A stretch of DNA of 64,000 bases from Dyella sp. ASV24 (GCF_016428905.1 NZ_JAELTQ010000005.1:22973-86972); one strand, 5' to 3'; counted from the stretch's first letter, positions 53,406-63,206 are shown. Notes: generated by a model from the letters alone, not told the origin. Numbers and translations are program-made.

Positions 53406-56400
53406 TCATGGATTGATCAGTTCACGCCAGGACACGCGTGACAGTCCGGCGCCGGAGCTGGATGTCTTGATGCTGCCCGTGGTGCCGTTGTCGAAACTGA
53501 TCAACATGTTTCCGCCCACGAAGATCGGGTTGTTGGGCAGTGATCCAAAGGCCATGCCGGCCGCCGGCTTGCCGTTGACGGCATCGCCGGCGTTGATCTG
53601 GCCGTCGCCGTTGATGTCGAAGAAGTTCGATTGCGGATTGGTGCCGGTGAACGGATCCACTGCCATCACCCAACCGGTGCCTGACGGGTCACACAAGTCC
53701 GTGGCCTGCGGGATACGTGTTGTGCCAAGCAGCAGGTTGCCCTGGAACTGGTTGGGCGTGACCATGCGTTCGCCCTGCTTCTTGTAAGTTGTGGTGGTGC
53801 CCGTGGTCGACGGCTGTAACAGATCCATATACCAACCGGATTTGCCCGTCATCGACGTCGCTTCCGCGGTGGTGGTGACCGTACGCGCGACGGATGTGGT
53901 GACACCGCCCGCAGTCGCCGTTGTCTCCGTGGTGATGTAGCGCTGCACCAGCGAGCTGCGATCCAGCTTGCTTTGGCCGTCAATCGCTTTGTTGACGCCA
54001 CCGGACTTCACGATGATGCCGTACCAGCTCTGCGTGTTGAGATTGCTCAGGTCGCCACTGGTGAGGTACTTACCCGTACCGAAGAAGACCCAGACATCCT
54101 GCGTCTGCGGGTTCTTGCCCACCAGCAGACCGCCTTCGATCGGTTGCGCGTTGCTGCTGGCGTCTTTGGCGGTGAACATCAGCTTGCCGGCTGCGCTCGG
54201 GCTGGGCGTGTAGTCGGTTGCACCCGAATTGAGCGCGAACGACCACACGTTGCCGTCGAGGTCGCCTGCATAGGCCGAATCGCTGATACCGGAGGTCGAG
54301 CTGCTGATCCACACCGCGGGGGCGCTGAGTCCTGTCGTGTCGGTGGTCTGGTGCACATTCAGGGCACCACTGAACACATCGAACTGCAGCAGCGCGGCGA
54401 CACCACCCGCACTGTTGTAACCGTTGCCAATCAACACCGACCAGACACCCGGCGACGTCTGCGCGATCACCGGCTTGCCCGTCATCTGGCCGATGTACTT
54501 GCTGTTGCCATCCGCATTGCCATCGCTGGCGGCGCGCTCCCACAGAAGCTGGATGTTGGCCGGGTCGGTCACGTCGAGCGCATAGACCGCCCTGGCTTGT
54601 CCGCGACCGGTGGTGCCGACCAGCACGGTCTTCCACGCGCCGTTGCCCTTGGTCGAATAAACGTCGCCCACGGTCAGTTCGCCGTCGTTGAAGAACTGGT
54701 GCGGCACGGCGTTGGTGGCGCCGTAGTCCTTGTTCGCCAGATCGGCGATGCCGTTGGAGCTGCCGTTGGTGATCACCGCGCCGGGCAAGTACGCATAAGC
54801 TTCGATGCCGGTGCCCGCATTGAACGCGTGCAGCATGCCGTCATTGGCCGCCACATAGATAAGCCCTGCCCGATCCTTCTGGTCACTCGCGTACTTGGAG
54901 AACGTGCCCGAGCCAGTGAACGTCTGGTTGTTGAACTGATTGGCGGTGGGCGCACCCACGTACACCGGCTGCGAGTTGACGATGTCGCCCAACGCTGTAT
55001 CGCGCGAACGATACGTACCGCCGTTGGTCAACTCGTTGCTGCCGTCGCCGCGCAGGTAGTTGATCATCTGGGCCTGCGACGCACCGTCACTACCCAATGC
55101 CGACAGCTGTGCGGACGACAGTGCGGGCAAGTTCCCGGCATCGTCCACCTTGAAGGCAACGGCGGTCGGCGATGCAGCGGTAGGGTCAGATGTGTAGATG
55201 TTGCGCGAGGCAGCCGTCGGCATCTTGCCCGCCGCCGACCAGGTTGGCGTGGAGGCAATGGCGCCCGAGGTGGCATTGATTGCCAACGCCTTGAGGTCAC
55301 CCTTCCAGGACGCCGTGTAGTAATTGGCCTGATAGGCCACCGTGCCGGTCTGCAACTGCGTCGAGTTCGCTGCCAGGCTGGCGCCGGTACCGGTGCGCTG
55401 GGCTGCGCGCTTGAGCGCATCCTTCAGGCCGTTGGCGAAAGTCTCCGGGCTCGTCGCTGAGTAGAAGCCGCCATGGCCATTCACAGCCGCGTGCGCGAGG
55501 TCAGCGATATTGTTGATCGAGTCACCGGTGGGCTGCGGCCACGCAAAGTCGCTGATGGCGCTCGCCTTGTCGCCGTTGGCCCACTTGAACACCGTGGACA
55601 TCGGAATCGGCGTGGTCTGGTCCGCGTACATCGGCTGGAAACCCAGGCCCATGGTGAACGTCGTCATGTGCTGCCAGAACGCACCGTCTTCCGCGTTGAT
55701 CGGCACTTCGTTCTTGGTGCTCGGGCGCAGGTCGGTCTTCCAGTACTTCATCGCCACGTCGGCCAACGTGTTGCTGTACGTCACGGGCGGCACGGTGGTC
55801 GTGTTCGTACACATCTTCGTGGTGTTGTTGAGGCTGTCCTGGCCGTTACACGTCCAGTTCGGCGTCCTCGGCGTGTAACCGCTGCGCGTGCACTGGCCGC
55901 TGCTGCTCGAATAGGTGAAGTTCTTGTCGCACTTGGGCGTCGCCGCGTACGTCGTGGTGGTCGTCGTGGAGTCGGTGGTGTTGGCGCTATCGGCATAAGG
56001 CAATGCCGGCGTATAGGTATAGCTCTGCCCGTTCGGCCCCGTGATGGTTCTGCCAGCCACGCCGTCGATATCGCCGATGCCGGAAAGCGAGCTGTTCGAC
56101 TCGTTCCAGAAACCGTCTGTCGTGAGAATGGTGTAGGAGGCGCGGCAGGCCAATTCACCCGAGCTCGACGACGTGGTGTCGGTCAGCCACGGCTGGTCCG
56201 ACTGGTAGTACTGGCCAACCGCATCCAGCGCCACGCGCAGCGGCGTGGAGTTGTTGGGCTGGATATCGTTCACCCAGGTCCAGAAGTAGGCGCGCTGCGT
56301 ACTGGCTGCTCCCGTCCCGAACGGCTGCACCTGCGCCAGCGTGTAGTTTCCGATCTTGGACGTGCGGCCGGTGGCAGTGATATCGGCCGTGTTGCGATTG

Positions 56401-57299
56401 TTGATCGATCCGAAGCCCACGCGGTACTTCGGGTCAATAGTGGCGAACGCCGCCATCAGGCCACTTTTGGCCATGAGGATGCGGGTGCGGTAGTACGAAA
56501 ACCAGTTCGCCACGTTCTGCCGCACAGCGGCGGAATCGTCGCATACCGCTTGCTGAGCCGTGCTCAGGTACTGGCAATCACCGGACGCACCGACGTAATT
56601 GCGCACATAGCTACCGGAGGTGCCCGTGGTGTAGGTGAAGTAGTTGAGCTGGCTGAATTGGCACAGACTCTGGTTGGAGTTTAGCGAACCACCGGAAGGA
56701 CACGTCGGTGTCGACGTGGTACTCGAATTGTTGTCCTTCACGCATTTGTAGTTGTTACCGCTCTGCTTCAGCGTATAGCCGGACGGGCATGTGGGTGCAT
56801 AGGTCTTGTTGGTCGAGAGCGACAACGTCGTGTAGTACTTGAAACCGTTGTTGCTGACGTTGCTCGAGATGTATGAGCGAACATCCGTCGTCGAGGTATC
56901 GAGGAATCCGTCGTTGTACGCGTTGACGATATCGGGCGAAGCGCTATACAGATTTGTCCCGCCGAGCGCCAACGGCGGCGGCGAATACATCACCGTGGGG
57001 TTGTAGTAGACACCGTTGACGCTGGCGTTGCGCAGACCGTCGTTGGAGTTGTCCGACAGATAGCCGAAGTCGGGCATGTAGTCCCAGGCCATGGAGCCCG
57101 AGTCGTCCAGCATCAGCATGATGTTGGGCGGCAGCGAGGCCTGGATGATCAGCGGCGATGTGTCGATGGTGACCGCCGTGCCGGCAGCAGCCTGGGCCGG
57201 CTCGCTCGCCACGCCGAGGCCGCACACCAGCAGGCCGGTACATAGCAGCTTATGGAAAAAACCCGCGAAGCTGTTGCGTGGTCGGGTTGACGTGCTCAT
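53406..57299 (-). CDS. pilY1: PilY1, type IV pilus tip adhesin/regulator
   Basis: About 1297 residues. Signal peptide (1-38), a von Willebrand A-type region with MIDAS DDSGS (65-69), then Cys-paired loops and a C-terminal PilY1 beta-propeller (TTGRGQARAVYALDVTDP, AGDLDGNVWSFAL), with a calcium-loop-like DINGDGQINAGDAV near the end. It sits at the pilus tip, binds surfaces and calcium, and links twitching and c-di-GMP signalling. Four short cysteine-bounded repeats of unusual type interrupt the N-terminal domain (see findings). ATG 57299 is preferred; ATG 57332 adds 11 residues before the signal peptide. Confidence 0.94.
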   Translation of the reverse strand: MSTSTRPRNSFAGFFHKLLCTGLLVCGLGVASEPAQAAAGTAVTIDTSPLIIQASLPPNIMLMLDDSGSMAWDYMPDFGYLSDNSNDGLRNASVNGVYYNPTVMYSPPPLALGGTNLYSASPDIVNAYNDGFLDTSTTDVRSYISSNVSNNGFKYYTTLSLSTNKTYAPTCPSGYTLKQSGNNYKCVKDNNSSTTSTPTCPSGGSLNSNQSLCQFSQLNYFTYTTGTSGSYVRNYVGASGDCQYLSTAQQAVCDDSAAVRQNVANWFSYYRTRILMAKSGLMAAFATIDPKYRVGFGSINNRNTADITATGRTSKIGNYTLAQVQPFGTGAASTQRAYFWTWVNDIQPNNSTPLRVALDAVGQYYQSDQPWLTDTTSSSSGELACRASYTILTTDGFWNESNSSLSGIGDIDGVAGRTITGPNGQSYTYTPALPYADSANTTDSTTTTTTYAATPKCDKNFTYSSSSGQCTRSGYTPRTPNWTCNGQDSLNNTTKMCTNTTTVPPVTYSNTLADVAMKYWKTDLRPSTKNEVPINAEDGAFWQHMTTFTMGLGFQPMYADQTTPIPMSTVFKWANGDKASAISDFAWPQPTGDSINNIADLAHAAVNGHGGFYSATSPETFANGLKDALKRAAQRTGTGASLAANSTQLQTGTVAYQANYYTASWKGDLKALAINATSGAIASTPTWSAAGKMPTAASRNIYTSDPTAASPTAVAFKVDDAGNLPALSSAQLSALGSDGASQAQMINYLRGDGSNELTNGGTYRSRDTALGDIVNSQPVYVGAPTANQFNNQTFTGSGTFSKYASDQKDRAGLIYVAANDGMLHAFNAGTGIEAYAYLPGAVITNGSSNGIADLANKDYGATNAVPHQFFNDGELTVGDVYSTKGNGAWKTVLVGTTGRGQARAVYALDVTDPANIQLLWERAASDGNADGNSKYIGQMTGKPVIAQTSPGVWSVLIGNGYNSAGGVAALLQFDVFSGALNVHQTTDTTGLSAPAVWISSSTSGISDSAYAGDLDGNVWSFALNSGATDYTPSPSAAGKLMFTAKDASSNAQPIEGGLLVGKNPQTQDVWVFFGTGKYLTSGDLSNLNTQSWYGIIVKSGGVNKAIDGQSKLDRSSLVQRYITTETTATAGGVTTSVARTVTTTAEATSMTGKSGWYMDLLQPSTTGTTTTYKKQGERMVTPNQFQGNLLLGTTRIPQATDLCDPSGTGWVMAVDPFTGTNPQSNFFDINGDGQINAGDAVNGKPAAGMAFGSLPNNPIFVGGNMLISFDNGTTGSIKTSSSGAGLSRVSWRELINP

Positions 57300-57335
57300 G
57301 GCATGGAAGCCCCTGTGAAATAGGATGGCCATCGA

Positions 57336-57950
57336 TCAACCCTGCTTGATCATGGCTTGCAGCGTCACGATGGCGCGTGTGCCTGCGTTCTTCGGCGAAT
57401 CGCTGCGCGCCGTCACGCGGTAATACATCACCGTGGTGGAAAGGCCTTGCGCGCCGTAGTTGTGCGCATTGGCGCTTTGATTGAAGCCCGTGCTCGAGTT
57501 GGGGTCCTGCCAGCTACCCATGTTTTCGATGACGTACTGCGGCTGGCCGGTTGCCAGCGGATCGGCTGTGTACTGCCCGGCGTCGGTTCCCGCCACCACC
57601 GAAATGATCTTGTTCGCCGGCAGCTGGGGATCGTTGAACGGATTGGCCGGACACACCACGCCACCCGCCTGACAATTGCGCGCGATGTCGTCGGGGTTGC
57701 CCTGGATGCGCAACTGCGCCGCACGCATGGCCGCTTCCGCGTTCTGGAAGGCGATCTGCCGGTCGTACATGTTGGCCGACATCTTCTGCTGCATGAGCGT
57801 GCCACGTACGGCGGCAAAGCCCACCAGGGTGATCACGATCAACAGGATCATGGCCACCATCAGGGCCACGCCGCGTTGACGCGAGGGCCTGGAGGAAGCA
57901 AGCGTCCGACCGCGGGCAGCGCCCACGGATGTCTTGGAAGAACAGGTCAT
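57336..57950 (-). CDS. pilX: Type IV pilus minor pilin PilX, operon copy
   Basis: A 204-residue PilX: basic leader ending RQRGVALMVAMILLIVITLVGFAAVRGTLMQQKM, then DRQIAFQNAEAAMRAAQL, ANPFNDP and PQYVIENMG. The Gly-Val junction is the prepilin-type cleavage region, with the missing Glu at +5 that is usual for PilX-type tip pilins. Gene order pilW-pilX-pilY1-pilE is the standard minor-pilin layout. Confidence 0.93.
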   Translation of the reverse strand: MTCSSKTSVGAARGRTLASSRPSRQRGVALMVAMILLIVITLVGFAAVRGTLMQQKMSANMYDRQIAFQNAEAAMRAAQLRIQGNPDDIARNCQAGGVVCPANPFNDPQLPANKIISVVAGTDAGQYTADPLATGQPQYVIENMGSWQDPNSSTGFNQSANAHNYGAQGLSTTVMYYRVTARSDSPKNAGTRAIVTLQAMIKQG

Positions 57951-57951
57951 G

Positions 57952-58953
57952 TCAGCCCACCCGGTTGCGTAGCGTGATGGTTGAAGTGAAAGAGCGCGAC
58001 ACCGCGGTATCGTTGACGCTTGCCCTGCGATCGGTGCTGATCATGGTCAAGGTCACCTGCACGGCATCGACCTGCGACCAGTCGGTCACCGCATTGGCGG
58101 CAACAAACGCTGCGGCCCCTTGCTGGTGGTACGTCAACACCATGCCCGTCACGTCGCGAATGATCTCGTTCGGCGTCGCGGTGGCATGGCCCGTAGCGTC
58201 CGTGCCCAACGAGAGGCGATAAAGCGACGTGGAGCCCGCCTTGGCGCTGGGGCCTACATACCAGTCGGCGCCCGTCAGCTTGGCGATCTGCGCGTTGGCC
58301 GCGAATACATAGCTGCTGCCACTGCTGCACACGGTCGGATAGCTCAAGTCCATCGTGCAGTTGCCCGGCGTACCTGACTTGGCGTGCGTCAGCGTGGTCC
58401 CACTAACCTTGGACAATTGCACGATCGCCGCATGATCCGGGTCGCACACCATCACGATGTCGCCGGTGTTAAGGCTGGTGGCCGACTCGTTGAGGGTGAA
58501 GGTTCCTGCCGGCTCGGCATTGGACTGCACGCTGACACCCGTGCCTTCCACACCCAACACGATCATCGAAGGTGTATTCGCCGTACGGCTGGCCACGGCG
58601 GGGTCGGTCTGGCTGGCGGTATAGCCGATGACCGGATTCGACCAGTTGGCGTACCAGGTGGTGGCGTTGTTGTTGACCACATTGGCGATGCGCGTGCCGT
58701 TTCCACAGCCGGTCAAGCCAGCGGATCGCAAGTCACGCGCCATCATCTCGAACGCCACGCGCGCACTGTCCTGCACGTCGCTTACCGCCTTGTTGGTGCG
58801 ATACACCTGCTGGTTGGTCATCAGCACGCTGATGACGCCGGCAATCACCACCGTGCCAAGCAGCAACGCCACCATCAACTCGATCAGGGTGAAACCCGAC
58901 AAACGTTGCACCGGTGTCCGACGGCACCGGGAAAAAGCGCGGTAACCGCTCAT
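57952..58953 (-). CDS. pilW: Type IV pilus minor pilin PilW, operon copy
   Basis: A 333-residue PilW: leader to GFTLIELMVALLLGTVVIAGVISVLM, then a large globular domain (VAFEMMARDLRSAGLTGCGNGTRIAN). PilW is a core tip pilin that primes pilus assembly together with PilV, PilX and PilY1. Its ATG overlaps the pilV stop (ATGA at 58953-58950) and it ends one base before pilX. Confidence 0.93.
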   Translation of the reverse strand: MSGYRAFSRCRRTPVQRLSGFTLIELMVALLLGTVVIAGVISVLMTNQQVYRTNKAVSDVQDSARVAFEMMARDLRSAGLTGCGNGTRIANVVNNNATTWYANWSNPVIGYTASQTDPAVASRTANTPSMIVLGVEGTGVSVQSNAEPAGTFTLNESATSLNTGDIVMVCDPDHAAIVQLSKVSGTTLTHAKSGTPGNCTMDLSYPTVCSSGSSYVFAANAQIAKLTGADWYVGPSAKAGSTSLYRLSLGTDATGHATATPNEIIRDVTGMVLTYHQQGAAAFVAANAVTDWSQVDAVQVTLTMISTDRRASVNDTAVSRSFTSTITLRNRVG

Positions 58954-59489
58954 AGCATGGCCCTGGTCGTAACCGTCTGTTGCTTGGTCTTGGCGTCCGC
59001 ACCGGTCCGCACGTCGACGAAATTGATCGTGACAGTGCAGTCGCCGGCGGTGGTGCAATTGATGTTGCCGGTGGTGGTCTCGGCCACGCCCAGCGTCGAG
59101 CCCAACTGATTGCACCACTGCAGGAGCTGTGCACCCGCGAACGTGCTCGTGTCCGTGGGGCACGCGTTCGCCTTGAGCGCCGTCGAAGTGTTGTACGCGC
59201 TGTTGGTTGTGGCGTTGTCCTTGTCCGCACGCATCGCATCGAAAATCGAGTACGTGGCGACGGTGGCCATGCTGCGCGCCATGGCGCTGTTGTTGGACGA
59301 CAGCGCCATGGCCTGCATCGCGGCAATGCCCAGAAAGGCTACCGAGAGAATCACTACCGCGACCAGCACCTCGATCAGGCTCACGCCCCGTTGGGCGAAG
59401 CGGCCGTAGCTAGCCGCACCGCGCCGCGGTGAACGAACGTGTCGCATGGACAAGAATGACGCGCGCTTGGCGTCGACAGTGGAGTTCAT
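58950..59489 (-). CDS. pilV: Type IV pilus minor pilin PilV
   Basis: A 179-residue PilV: long leader, then RGVSLIEVLVAVVILSVAFLGIAAMQAMAL (prepilin helix with Glu), and a small Cys-containing globular part. ATG 59489 shares its first base with the fimT stop (TGATG), an overlap typical of a coupled pair; a GTG at 59492 precedes it in frame. Confidence 0.92.
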   Translation of the reverse strand: MNSTVDAKRASFLSMRHVRSPRRGAASYGRFAQRGVSLIEVLVAVVILSVAFLGIAAMQAMALSSNNSAMARSMATVATYSIFDAMRADKDNATTNSAYNTSTALKANACPTDTSTFAGAQLLQWCNQLGSTLGVAETTTGNINCTTAGDCTVTINFVDVRTGADAKTKQQTVTTRAML

Positions 59490-60082
59490 CACGTGCAGGT
59501 ACCTGTGGCTATGTCGACTTGGAGGACCGAGCCGGCCCTCATTTGCACAATGCGGTGATTGTCGGCGCTCAAGCTGGCGGTGCAGATGTCGATCACGGTG
59601 CCGCCGTATAGCGTGGATGTGCCTGGCTGCACGCCCATACCCTGTCCGTTGAAGCGCAACGCGGTGACATCGCCGAAGACCTTCAGCGTGGGCCCAATGT
59701 CATCGATGCCTCTGCCGATCGGGTCGAACGACGTGTTTCCGTTCTCATCGATGGACATCGCATAGACGGCACCGGCATCGACGCCGCACTTCTCCCCCAG
59801 CGGCCCCGGGCCATTGGCGGAGGCCACGCTGCCACACACTTGCACGCTGCCGTTGCGCTTGACGGCTTCGATGCGCGCCGCGTGGATAACATCGACCATG
59901 TCGTTCGCCGCCGTGGTCAAACGGTTGGAGAGCACCATGGTGCGGAAGCTCGGTACCGCGAGTGCAAAAAGCACCGCGGCGATCACCAGCGTCACGACCA
60001 TTTCGACGAGCGTGAATCCGGCGGTGCGCGCGCCCGCGTCCGGAGCCCCTCTGGCTCCCTGTTGCCTATACGGCGTGTTCAT
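59489..60082 (-). CDS. fimT: Minor pseudopilin FimT/GspH type
   Basis: A 197-residue prepilin: ARTAGFTLVEMVVTLVIAAVLFALAVPSFRTMVLSNRL (cleavage G-F, Glu +5), then the GspH/FimT domain with IHAARIEAVKRNGSVQVCGS. It is the first gene of the minor-pilin operon and primes pilus assembly; FimT of related bacteria also takes part in DNA binding for natural transformation. ATG 60082 is used; the frame extends to 60121. Confidence 0.92.
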   Translation of the reverse strand: MNTPYRQQGARGAPDAGARTAGFTLVEMVVTLVIAAVLFALAVPSFRTMVLSNRLTTAANDMVDVIHAARIEAVKRNGSVQVCGSVASANGPGPLGEKCGVDAGAVYAMSIDENGNTSFDPIGRGIDDIGPTLKVFGDVTALRFNGQGMGVQPGTSTLYGGTVIDICTASLSADNHRIVQMRAGSVLQVDIATGTCT

Positions 60083-60746
60083 GCGGCTTGCCCCCTTGAG
60101 TACGTAAGAACTTACTGACACGTCAGCCTGAAGAAAACTTCAGAGCCGACGAACGGTAGGTTCTTTCGGACAAGCGGTAAGGGTTAGCTGTCAGTGCGGA
60201 GCGAATCGTGACGTCCGTCACGATGACTTGGCCACCACGACGCCTCGATGGCGGCTCCGTACAATTAGCGCCTAGTCAGCTATTTTTGCTTAGTTTTTTT
60301 CCCCACGGAGAGTGGAGACAATGGCGCCAACTCGGTAGCGGCCAGCCCGTTTCGGCGATGAAAATGGGACCGTATGACCCACGCCAGAAGGGGCATTCTA
60401 TTACGTAAGAAATTTCGTCATTTCATAGGCTTACGCTAATCTTACGTCACCTTCGGCGACGCTTGGCGCCCCTCTTCCCGAAGGGCTCCGGCTGTCGGAA
60501 ACCTGCACCCGGAAGCCTCGCGACCCACCCGCCATGCCATGAATCCGTCCAGGCAATTGGCTACTATCGTTGGCACTTGCACGGCAACATCGCTTCCTCG
60601 CCATTCGTTGTCGCGCATACCGCCACGGTTTCCCCGACGTCGACACCCGTCTCTCTTCTGCCATGCAGCGGAACATTGAGCCGGCATCGAGATCGTCCGT
60701 GCGCACACATCACGTTGTGCAGACTTACCCTAAGGAGCTCATCGAC
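60083..60746. other. Long divergent region between fimT and the WG-repeat gene
   Basis: 664 bp without a supported gene. It contains a CRP-like palindrome (60205-60224), a CTGAAG-AAAA-CTTCAG inverted repeat (60128-60143), copies of TACGTAAGA near 60101 and 60402, CTTACG copies at about 60430-60445, and an AT-rich tract at about 60278-60300. It probably holds both promoters. Confidence 0.5.
60205..60224. promoter_or_regulatory. CRP/Clp/Vfr-like palindrome upstream of fimT
   Basis: ATCGTGACGTCCGTCACGAT is a 9-bp-arm palindrome. Its core is CGTGA-N6-TCACG, matching TGTGA-N6-TCACA in 8 of 10 conserved positions. It lies about 125-140 bp upstream of the fimT start. CRP-family proteins (Vfr, Clp) control type IV pili in pseudomonads and xanthomonads. 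Confidence 0.5.
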
Positions 60747-62417
60747 ATGAACCGTCCCCGCGTATCCCCCGCGTTGCTCGCCACTACCCTTTCCGCCCTG
60801 CTGCTCGGTGCCTGCGGCTCGGGCGACAAGCTCACCGCCGACGCCCCGCAGGCACAGGCGCAAGAGCAGAAAACGCCGCCACCGCAGCCCTTCAACAGCA
60901 CCATCTGCGTCAACGGCCATTGCGCGGTGATCGACCAGAATGCGTCGCTGCTCGTGCCGTTCGACAACAGCGAGTACGACACGTATGCGTCGTTCCCCAT
61001 GAAAGACACCATGCTGCTGCAGAAGGGTGAGCAGTGGCAGTTGCTCGATGCCAAGACCAAGGCACCACTCAAGACGCTAGGCAAGGATCTCTACCAGCTA
61101 TCGCCCGGTTACTTCGGCTTTGGTGCGGACGGCAAGATGGGCATCATGGATTTCCACGGCAACGAAGTGCAGCCGGCGCGCTTCGATGACCTGTTCCTGG
61201 GGGGTGATGGCCAATACATCGGCTACGAACTCAACGGCAAGAACGGCATTCTCGATGCCCACGGCAAGCAACTCACCGAGGCGCTCTACGACACCTTGAT
61301 CGTGCGCCAGGATTTCGCCAAGCGCGGCGGCTGGGTCATCGGTGAACGCGGTGAACAGCACTGGGCCATCAGCCTGAAGGATGGCACGCAGAAACAGGTG
61401 ACCTACGCCGACATGGATGAAATGCAGGACGGCCACATGGTGGTGACCTCGCCCGACCACATGCGCAAGGGCCTGGTGGATGCCAGCGGCACCCTGACCA
61501 TTCCGCTCAAGTACGACCTGCTGGGCACGCCGAGCGAAGGCCTGGTGAGCTTCCGCGAAAAGAACGACGGCCCCTGCGGCTACATGGATTACACCGGCAA
61601 GGTCGTGATCGAACCGCGTTTCGGCGACTGCATGCCCTTCGGCAAAAAGGGCGCGCTGGCCAGGACTAACGAAGGCGCAGACGGTACTACCAAGAAGTAC
61701 GGCGTGGTCGATCGCACGGGCGCCTGGGTCACGCAGCCCACCTATGACTACGCCGGTGAAGCGGGTCGCTCCATGCTGGGCATGCTCGATCACGTGCCGG
61801 GCTATGCGTCGGTGTTCAAGGAGGTTTCCACCTTCTCGTACACCTACGGCATCTACGACCTTAACCAGGGTCGCGAGTTGATCCCCACCACGTACAAGCA
61901 GCTCGGCATGCTCACACAGGATCGCTTCGTGTTCAGCGGCGCCGATGCACCGATGATCAACGTGACCATGCTTGGCCAGAGCGACGCCACACCCGCCGTA
62001 GGCCTGATGGACGCCACCGGAAAGGTGCTGCTGAAGCCGGAACACTTCACGGACATCCAGCTCGACAACAGCGGCCAGTACCTGCGCGCACGCGACGGCC
62101 TGGAAAACGCGCACGTCGCACTGTTGAGCCTCGACGGCAAACAGCTCATTGCCCCGGAATGGCAGGACATCAGCATCGACAAGGACGACGCGATTATCCT
62201 CGGCTACGACATGGACGGCACCGGCGACGATGCCGTGCATATGCTGCGCGCCGCCTACGACCTGCAGGGCAAGCCGCTGTTTACCATCAAGCACACCCAG
62301 TGCGGTGCTGAGCAGTTGGTGGATGGCAACGGCAAGGTGATCTGGCCGGCTGACCCCAAGCCGTACTGCCCGACCGCCGATGCAAGAGACCCGGTGCAAC
62401 CCACGACGGACGGCTAA
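60747..62417 (+). CDS. WG-repeat lipoprotein
   Basis: A 556-residue lipoprotein: lipobox LLLGAC (Cys about 22), a Gln/Pro linker, then many WG-type repeats, each with a short strand, G(I/L)(M/L/V)D..G pattern and a following F/Y (GIMDFHGNEVQPARFDDL, GILDAHGKQLTEALYDTL, GLVDASGTLTIPLKYDLL, YMDYTGKVVIEPRFGD). The repeats form a beta-solenoid or propeller surface of unknown role, usually protein-binding on the cell envelope. AAGGAG before ATG 60747, terminator at 62453-62480. Single gene, divergent from the minor-pilin operon. Confidence 0.88.
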   Translation: MNRPRVSPALLATTLSALLLGACGSGDKLTADAPQAQAQEQKTPPPQPFNSTICVNGHCAVIDQNASLLVPFDNSEYDTYASFPMKDTMLLQKGEQWQLLDAKTKAPLKTLGKDLYQLSPGYFGFGADGKMGIMDFHGNEVQPARFDDLFLGGDGQYIGYELNGKNGILDAHGKQLTEALYDTLIVRQDFAKRGGWVIGERGEQHWAISLKDGTQKQVTYADMDEMQDGHMVVTSPDHMRKGLVDASGTLTIPLKYDLLGTPSEGLVSFREKNDGPCGYMDYTGKVVIEPRFGDCMPFGKKGALARTNEGADGTTKKYGVVDRTGAWVTQPTYDYAGEAGRSMLGMLDHVPGYASVFKEVSTFSYTYGIYDLNQGRELIPTTYKQLGMLTQDRFVFSGADAPMINVTMLGQSDATPAVGLMDATGKVLLKPEHFTDIQLDNSGQYLRARDGLENAHVALLSLDGKQLIAPEWQDISIDKDDAIILGYDMDGTGDDAVHMLRAAYDLQGKPLFTIKHTQCGAEQLVDGNGKVIWPADPKPYCPTADARDPVQPTTDG

Positions 62418-62452
62418 ACGCTAAGCCGGGACACATCACCGAAACTATGCGA

Positions 62453-62480
62453 GCAGGGCCTTCGGGCCCTGCTTCTTTTT
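62453..62480 (+). terminator. Intrinsic terminator after the WG-repeat gene
   Basis: GCAGGGCC (62453-62460) pairs with GGCCCTGC (62465-62472) around TTCG, then TTCTTTTT. Ends transcription 36 nt after the stop codon. Confidence 0.92.
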
Positions 62481-62570
62481 GGGGTTTGCCAACATCCGTC
62501 CACGTGCAGCCGAATGGTGCCTTCCGTCGCACAGATATCAGTCATCGACGGCCAGGGGCGGCACCAGGGC

Positions 62571-63206
62571 TCAGCTGTGGTGATTGCCCTGCGCGGACGC
62601 AGGCAGCTCGGCGCAGGTGTTGAAGTCTCTGCGTGAAAAAGCCAGCCACTCGCGGCGCACATGGCTCAACTGATAAGTCTCCGGCGCGCTGCGCGTTTCA
62701 CCCGCATCCAACGTTTCATGAGTCACGACCCACAACTCATCGCCCTGCGCATACACCGCATCGATCAGCCAGTGGTTCTCCACTGTCCATGCCTTCGGGT
62801 CTGCATCCCGCGGCACGGGCTTGGCGATCTTGCCCAGGGCGGATTTCAGCGCAGAGAGCGATTCATCCGATTTCAGCAGCATGAAACCCTGTGATATCAC
62901 GGTGGAGGAGCTGTCGAGAATATCCGTGGCGGACATCACGGCCGGCTGGCCACCTACCGTGCACAGGCCACCTGGCGGCAAGCCCATCTGCATGAACGTA
63001 GACGTCTGATAACTGCATGTGCCTGTGAAAGGCTGCGCATTCGCTTTACGTCCCGCCTGCAGCGACGGCAACGTCTTAAGCCGCTCGACTAATACGTCAG
63101 GAGAAGTTTTCAACGACAGATCGAGCGGGCACTCCTCCGCTGCGGCCTGGACACTGGCTGTCATAAACCCGATAGCCACAAGGGCCGACAACAACGACAT
63201 GCGCAT
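62571..63206 (-). CDS. Exported protein of unknown function
   Basis: A 211-residue protein with a signal peptide (MRMSLLSALVAIGFMTASVQAAA, about 23). The mature part is soluble, with Cys residues that may pair (EECPLDL, GTCSYQT, GLCTVGG, NTCAEL). I recognise no family. ATG 63206 is the start of the signal peptide; a frame start at 63251 has no ribosome site. Confidence 0.75.
   Translation of the reverse strand: MRMSLLSALVAIGFMTASVQAAAEECPLDLSLKTSPDVLVERLKTLPSLQAGRKANAQPFTGTCSYQTSTFMQMGLPPGGLCTVGGQPAVMSATDILDSSSTVISQGFMLLKSDESLSALKSALGKIAKPVPRDADPKAWTVENHWLIDAVYAQGDELWVVTHETLDAGETRSAPETYQLSHVRREWLAFSRRDFNTCAELPASAQGNHHS

Noticed and set aside
53973..56684. Two long plus-strand frames opposite pilY1
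   Set aside because: Arg/Val/Gly-rich, no domains, no ribosome sites; PilY1 on the minus strand is unambiguous.
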